From positions 1 through 64,000 of the forward strand of contig CAJJAC010000005.1 of the NCBI GenBank assembly GCA_905181955.1: DNA of 64,000 nucleotides. Direction: 5' to 3'. Position numbers and translations under genes: made by a program. Shown piece after piece: positions 62,566-64,000 of this stretch (its first letter is position 1; the number at the start of each line of letters is the position of its first letter). This DNA comes from SAR86 cluster bacterium SAR86B. GTDB lineage: Bacteria; Pseudomonadota; Gammaproteobacteria; Magnimaribacterales; D2472. A model generated the notes under the pieces. It ran no database searches. It was not told where the DNA came from and saw only the letters and a list, made by a program, of their open reading frames with translations.

Positions 62566-63684
62566 TTAAAGTTTTAACTTCTTTACAAAATTTATTACAT
62601 CCCTAGCTAAGATTTCTGGATTTTCGTTTGCAGCAAAATGCCCACCATCAAATTCGTTCCACTGAACAACATTATAAATTTTTTCAGCCCATGCTCGTGG
62701 CGGTTTAATAATTTCATTACTAAATACGGCACCTGCAAAGGGCGCTTTGATTGAATTAAAGGAAAAACCAAACTGACCATTTGCCTTATATATTCTAAAT
62801 GATGAAGTAATAGACTCAGTGAACCAATACAGTGAAACAATAGCTAGAACTTCATCTAAATCTAATATTAATTTATCATTCTCATCATCAGTCCAGGCAT
62901 GAAACTTTTCAATTATCCATGCTGCCAAACCAATGGGAGAGTCATTAAGCCCAAATCCAAGCGTTTGTGGCTTCGTACTCTGAATTGCATAGTAGCCATA
63001 ACCACTTGATTGATATTTTTGTTGGTTTTCTAAACCTTTTATCTCTCTTTTATTTAATCCTTCCAGAGGATCGCCATCTTCAGGAGGCCATGCAATTATT
63101 AAATTAAGATGAATCCCCAGACAGGCCTCTGGAAATAATTCAGCTATCCATTTACTAATTGTTGCCCCCCAATCTCCTCCCTGCACAACATATTGCTCAT
63201 AGCCTAATTCGAGCATGAGTTCATGTTCGAGTTTAGCAATTTCTTTAGAGCTCATGCCTGGTTCCGATGCTTTATCTGAAAATCCAAAACCAACAAGGGA
63301 AGGGCATACGATATGAAAATCTACTTCAGGATTATCTTTTAAAATAGGAATAATTTTTAAGAATTCCTGAATACTTCCTGGCCAACCGTGTGTCATAAGC
63401 AAAGGAATAGCATCAGGATTACTAGATGGAGAATGCAAGAAATGAATTTTTAGCCCTGAGCTTGTTTTAAATTTATAGCTACCGATCTTATTTAATAAAC
63501 CTTCATGATGTCGCCAATCAAAATCATTTACCCAATACTCGGCAATGTCTTGCATAAACTTTAAACTAGTTCCATGCGACCATTTTGAATCATTAACTTC
63601 ATCAGGCCAGCGCGTAAGTTTAATTTTTTGATGAAGTAACTCTATATCAGAGTCTTTAATGTGAATTGGAAAATTTTCTATCAT
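62566..63684 (-). CDS. epoxide hydrolase (EHN-domain alpha/beta hydrolase)
   Basis: A 372-residue microsomal-type epoxide hydrolase. The N-terminal EHN domain (IHIKDSDIELLHQKIKLTRWP) precedes an alpha/beta-hydrolase core with oxyanion loop HGWPGS, nucleophile Asp in QGGDWGA (about residue 173) and the catalytic His in DGGHFAANENPE near the C-terminus. It opens epoxides to diols. It has no signal peptide. The nearby TetR gene is its most likely regulator by position. Confidence 0.92.
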   Translation of the reverse strand: MIENFPIHIKDSDIELLHQKIKLTRWPDEVNDSKWSHGTSLKFMQDIAEYWVNDFDWRHHEGLLNKIGSYKFKTSSGLKIHFLHSPSSNPDAIPLLMTHGWPGSIQEFLKIIPILKDNPEVDFHIVCPSLVGFGFSDKASEPGMSSKEIAKLEHELMLELGYEQYVVQGGDWGATISKWIAELFPEACLGIHLNLIIAWPPEDGDPLEGLNKREIKGLENQQKYQSSGYGYYAIQSTKPQTLGFGLNDSPIGLAAWIIEKFHAWTDDENDKLILDLDEVLAIVSLYWFTESITSSFRIYKANGQFGFSFNSIKAPFAGAVFSNEIIKPPRAWAEKIYNVVQWNEFDGGHFAANENPEILARDVINFVKKLKL

Positions 63685-63738
63685 TGTTATACCTTCTTTA
63701 GAGATACAATATTTTATCTACGAATAATATTCAACTGA

Positions 63739-63744
63739 TATAAT
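63739..63744 (+). promoter_or_regulatory. extended -10 of the DedA gene
   Basis: TGATATAAT is an extended -10 (TGn plus TATAAT). The ATG at 63757 lies twelve bases after it, so any 5' leader would be only a few bases long. Confidence 0.5.
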
Positions 63745-63756
63745 TCACCTCCACTT

Positions 63757-64000
63757 ATGAATCTAGAATCAATACAAGAATTTTTAATAAATAACATCGA
63801 GTATTCTTGGATGATTATTATGTTTTTTGCATTCGCAGAATCTTTTTTAATAACTGGAATTTTTATATCTTCTGCAATTCTATTTTCGATTTGTATCTTT
63901 TTATACAACATGGAAGCTCTGAGTATTTTTGGCATTGTTCCAATTGCAATATTGGGAGCGCATATTGGTGATATCTCGAGTTTCTTTTTAGGCAAAACAC
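63757..64000 (+). CDS. DedA-family membrane protein, 3' part missing
   Basis: The first 81 codons of a membrane protein that runs off the window. The start reads MNLESIQEFLINNIEYSWMI, then FFAFAESFLITGIFI and IAILGAHIGDISSFFLGKT. The 'FxExFxxxGxFxPs' and 'GAxxGDxxxYxxGK' patterns are the DedA signature. DedA proteins act in membrane lipid or undecaprenyl-phosphate handling. It starts 72 bases from the divergent epoxide hydrolase. Confidence 0.82.
   Translation, partial: MNLESIQEFLINNIEYSWMIIMFFAFAESFLITGIFISSAILFSICIFLYNMEALSIFGIVPIAILGAHIGDISSFFLGKT

Noticed and set aside
63714-63995. Minus-strand frame of 93 codons at the right edge
   Set aside because: It is the opposite strand of the DedA gene, whose membrane signature is clear on the plus strand.
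1-64000. Insertion sequences, prophage or genomic island boundaries
   Set aside because: No transposase, integrase, terminal repeats or tRNA-borne direct repeats were found; both tRNAs look intact with no duplicated ends nearby.

Overview
The window is AT-rich, gene-dense chromosomal DNA from a marine gammaproteobacterium. The best guess is a SAR86-type streamlined heterotroph. This is inferred from the low GC, short intergenic gaps, a large TonB-dependent receptor, an Entner-Doudoroff (ED) sugar module, many small exported proteins of unknown function, and a type II secretion system (T2SS) of gammaproteobacterial gene order. No 16S rRNA is present to confirm it. I saw no insertion sequence, prophage, CRISPR array or integrase.

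Layout. 1-4.0 kb: a partial beta-propeller gene, an exported cupin-like protein, and a minus-strand operon (GST-like, SDR, nitronate monooxygenase-like). 4.1-7.7 kb: hotdog thioesterase, exported rhodanese, three secreted unknowns (two are tandem paralogues), a patatin lipase and an RRM protein. 7.7-13.5 kb: a TonB receptor behind an elaborate control region, then an M64 metallopeptidase lipoprotein with a small exported partner. 13.5-19.2 kb: tRNA-Gly(GCC), exported amidase, phytoene-desaturase-like FAD enzyme, malate synthase G. 19.2-31.4 kb: a glucose/beta-glucan module comprising zwf-edd-eda, pyk, marC, a LacI regulator, a sodium/sugar symporter, a GH3 beta-glucosidase and glucokinase, with LacI-type palindromes at the key promoters. 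31.4-38.5 kb: an orphan L33, indoleamine 2,3-dioxygenase-like protein, a structured small RNA candidate, a CinA/nucleotidyltransferase fusion, alpha/beta hydrolase, an Fe-S-type photolyase that has lost most cluster ligands, and a PhoD-like phosphatase. 38.5-45.6 kb: tRNA-Gly(TCC), an internally duplicated exported protein, prepilin peptidase, gamma-glutamyltransferase and two acyl-CoA synthetases. 45.7-61.9 kb: phoBR, a four-repeat Pho-box promoter with a 28-codon ORF and terminator, the T2SS operon gspC-M, then ppx, ppk2, a Pit phosphate transporter and a porin. 61.9-64 kb: TetR regulator, epoxide hydrolase and a partial DedA protein.

How the genes work together. In the sugar module, the GH3 enzyme should release glucose from beta-glucans. 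The symporter imports it, glucokinase phosphorylates it, and Zwf/Edd/Eda/Pyk take it to pyruvate, with a LacI repressor as likely local switch. In the phosphate module, PhoBR, a Pho-box array, polyphosphate enzymes, Pit and a porin bracket the T2SS, suggesting that secretion may be tied to phosphate supply.

The most interesting items are the PhoB-controlled transcript in front of the T2SS, the orphan small RNA at about 32.9-33.1 kb, the recurrent -10/six-base/ATG arrangement implying leaderless mRNAs, the photolyase without its Fe-S ligands, and several exported protein families I do not recognise. All function calls come from reading motifs; no database search was run.
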